This document shows, in pieces, positions 62,779-64,000 of a stretch of DNA of 64,000 nucleotides. Source of the stretch: an uncultured Gelidibacter sp. (lineage in GTDB: Bacteria > Bacteroidota > Bacteroidia > Flavobacteriales > Flavobacteriaceae). A program made the translations under genes and the position numbers. The first letter of the stretch is position 1; every line of letters begins with the position of its first letter. The notes under the pieces were generated by a model. The model worked only from the letters and a program-made list of their open reading frames with translations, did no database searches and was not told the DNA's origin. The stretch lies in NCBI RefSeq assembly GCF_947500795.1, contig NZ_CANMTE010000001.1, forward strand, positions 372,001-436,000. Direction: 5' to 3'.

Positions 62779-64000
62779 ATGAAATATCCTAAAATTCCCC
62801 TTGCACAAACCGTAATTCAGCTTTGTAAAGCAAAAAACATTAAACATATTGTTATTTCTCCAGGAAGTAGAAATGCACCGCTGACCATTGGGTTTACCAA
62901 TGATCCGTTTTTTAAATGCTACAGTATTGTAGATGAGCGTTGTGCGGCGTTTTTTGCTTTAGGAATTGCGCAACAAATAGAAGCGCCTGTTCTGGTAGCT
63001 TGTACTTCTGGTAGTGCGCTGCTTAACTATTATCCGGCTGTAGCGGAAGCGTTTTACAGTGAAATTCCATTAATTGTTCTTTCTGCTGATCGACCAAAAC
63101 ACCTTCAAAATATTGGTGATGGACAAACCATCAATCAGAAGAATGTTTTTGAGAATCACATTTTACATTCTGCCAATTTAAAGCTGGATTTAAAAGATGA
63201 ATTGAATATTCCCGTCACTGAAGACATTCCTATTTTCAAGAATTTAGAAGATAAATTGGAACGCTTATTAGGGTTGCAAAAGGATATTCAAAAACATAAT
63301 GAGCAAGAGTTGAATGACGCCCTTAACAAGGCTGTTATTAAAAAAGGCCCGGTGCACATTAACGTGCCATTTGACGAGCCTTTATATGATATGGTTGATG
63401 CTTTAAAGGTGGCCCCAAAAAATATTCCTATTGAACTGGATGAACCCAAAATAGATACTTATATTTTAGATCAATGTTTGAATGATTGGCGTAAAGCCAA
63501 GCGAAAAATGATTTTGGTAGGGGAGTATGCACCTAACAAGATTGATCAAAAGTGGTTAAATTTATTGGCGAAAGATGAAAGTGTTATCGTACTTACTGAA
63601 ACCACTTCAAATTTAGATCATGGTACCTTTATTACAAGTATCGATAAGCTCATTGCGCCACTAAAAAAGGACGATTTCAAAAAATTACAACCTGAAATCC
63701 TCATCACGTTTGGTGGAATGATCGTTTCTAAAAAGATAAAAGCATTTTTAAGGGAATATCAACCTAAAGAGCATTGGCATATTAGTGAAACTAGAGCTTA
63801 CGACACATTTTTCTGTTTAACCCAACATATTAAGGAAACACCAAATTACTTTTTTAGCGAATTCTTACCGAAAGCTAAACAGGTAAAAACCTCCTATAAA
63901 AACTATTGGACAGGAATTAAATTGGACCGCGCCAAAAAGCACCTTACGTATGTTGAAGACCTTCCGTTTTCAGATTTTAAAGCGTTCGATATCCTTTTTA
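62779..64000 (+). CDS. menD: MenD, SEPHCHC synthase (partial, 3' end beyond window)
   Basis: An open frame from ATG 62779 to the window edge, 407 codons, of a normal ~550-residue protein. Thiamine-diphosphate enzyme that makes 2-succinyl-5-enolpyruvyl-6-hydroxy-3-cyclohexene-1-carboxylate from isochorismate and 2-oxoglutarate. MKYPKIPLAQTVIQL, HIVISPGSRNAPLT, DERCAAFFALGIA and CTSGSALLNYYPAVAEA are typical MenD motifs. It continues beyond 64000; the TPP C-terminal domain is not visible. It completes a menaquinone run with menF and the thioesterase. Confidence 0.93.
   Translation, partial: MKYPKIPLAQTVIQLCKAKNIKHIVISPGSRNAPLTIGFTNDPFFKCYSIVDERCAAFFALGIAQQIEAPVLVACTSGSALLNYYPAVAEAFYSEIPLIVLSADRPKHLQNIGDGQTINQKNVFENHILHSANLKLDLKDELNIPVTEDIPIFKNLEDKLERLLGLQKDIQKHNEQELNDALNKAVIKKGPVHINVPFDEPLYDMVDALKVAPKNIPIELDEPKIDTYILDQCLNDWRKAKRKMILVGEYAPNKIDQKWLNLLAKDESVIVLTETTSNLDHGTFITSIDKLIAPLKKDDFKKLQPEILITFGGMIVSKKIKAFLREYQPKEHWHISETRAYDTFFCLTQHIKETPNYFFSEFLPKAKQVKTSYKNYWTGIKLDRAKKHLTYVEDLPFSDFKAFDILF

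Overview
The window is a contiguous chromosomal segment from a member of the Bacteroidota, almost certainly family Flavobacteriaceae. Reasons: A+T-rich DNA, Bacteroidota-type promoters (TTG, about 19 bases, TAnnTTTG) ahead of several genes and of tRNA-His, a giant surface protein with a type IX secretion C-terminal domain, bacillithiol (bshB1) and menaquinone genes, a fused ResB/CcsA cytochrome c protein, and many conserved flavobacterial housekeeping genes. No ribosomal RNA, CRISPR array, intact insertion sequence or recognisable integrase is present.

Layout. 22-5405 is a leftward operon: PIG-L deacetylase, a 36-residue membrane peptide, a sodium:solute symporter and a Gfo/Idh/MocA oxidoreductase. 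5572-10245 holds MscS, a lipoprotein, Maf, a UbiA prenyltransferase, a KdsC-like phosphatase and a DUF2520 protein, interrupted by heptanucleotide arrays. 10358-15072 has an FNR-like regulator divergent from a small membrane protein and a group III truncated hemoglobin, then ResB/CcsA. 15184-19625 has mscL, a HAD phosphatase, a trans-sulfuration enzyme, rlmF, bshB1 and tRNA-His. 19707-20364 is a repeat cluster: six 24-bp units and four 92-bp elements with short terminal inverted repeats. 20373-30418 carries an S1/P1 nuclease, a DEAD-box helicase, an epimerase, a chorismate-binding enzyme, tilS, adenine deaminase, a YheT hydrolase and an SLC13 transporter.

30535-33213 is the clearest accessory insertion. 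A lone 629-residue protein with a C-terminal HEPN-like Rx4H motif lies between two 91-bp direct repeats. These are duplicate copies of the comM/yifB promoter, start codon and first 12 codons, and the intact comM gene follows the right copy. 34795-44343 returns to ordinary genes (DUF2891 lipoprotein, an orphan histidine kinase with two membrane-associated neighbours, an RluA-type enzyme, panB, sdaA, a collagen-like lipoprotein, dnaK).

44472-48965 is a tandem array of small secreted paralogues of two types (here A and B, four intact plus one B pseudogene), headed by a Crp/Fnr-type regulator. Each of the three B promoter regions carries a TGCTA-N6-TAGCA-type palindrome exactly 21 bases upstream of a TACCTTTA box, which looks like a class II activator arrangement. 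The other Crp/Fnr gene, at 10358, has a TATGA-N6-TCATA palindrome with the same 21-base spacing in front of its divergent operon. The two site sequences fit the recognition-helix residues of the two regulators. 49120-64000 has a nitronate monooxygenase, an FAD oxidoreductase, a 2768-residue T9SS protein with exactly 25 repeats of 234 bp, and a menaquinone cluster (esterase, hotdog thioesterase, menF, and menD running off the window).
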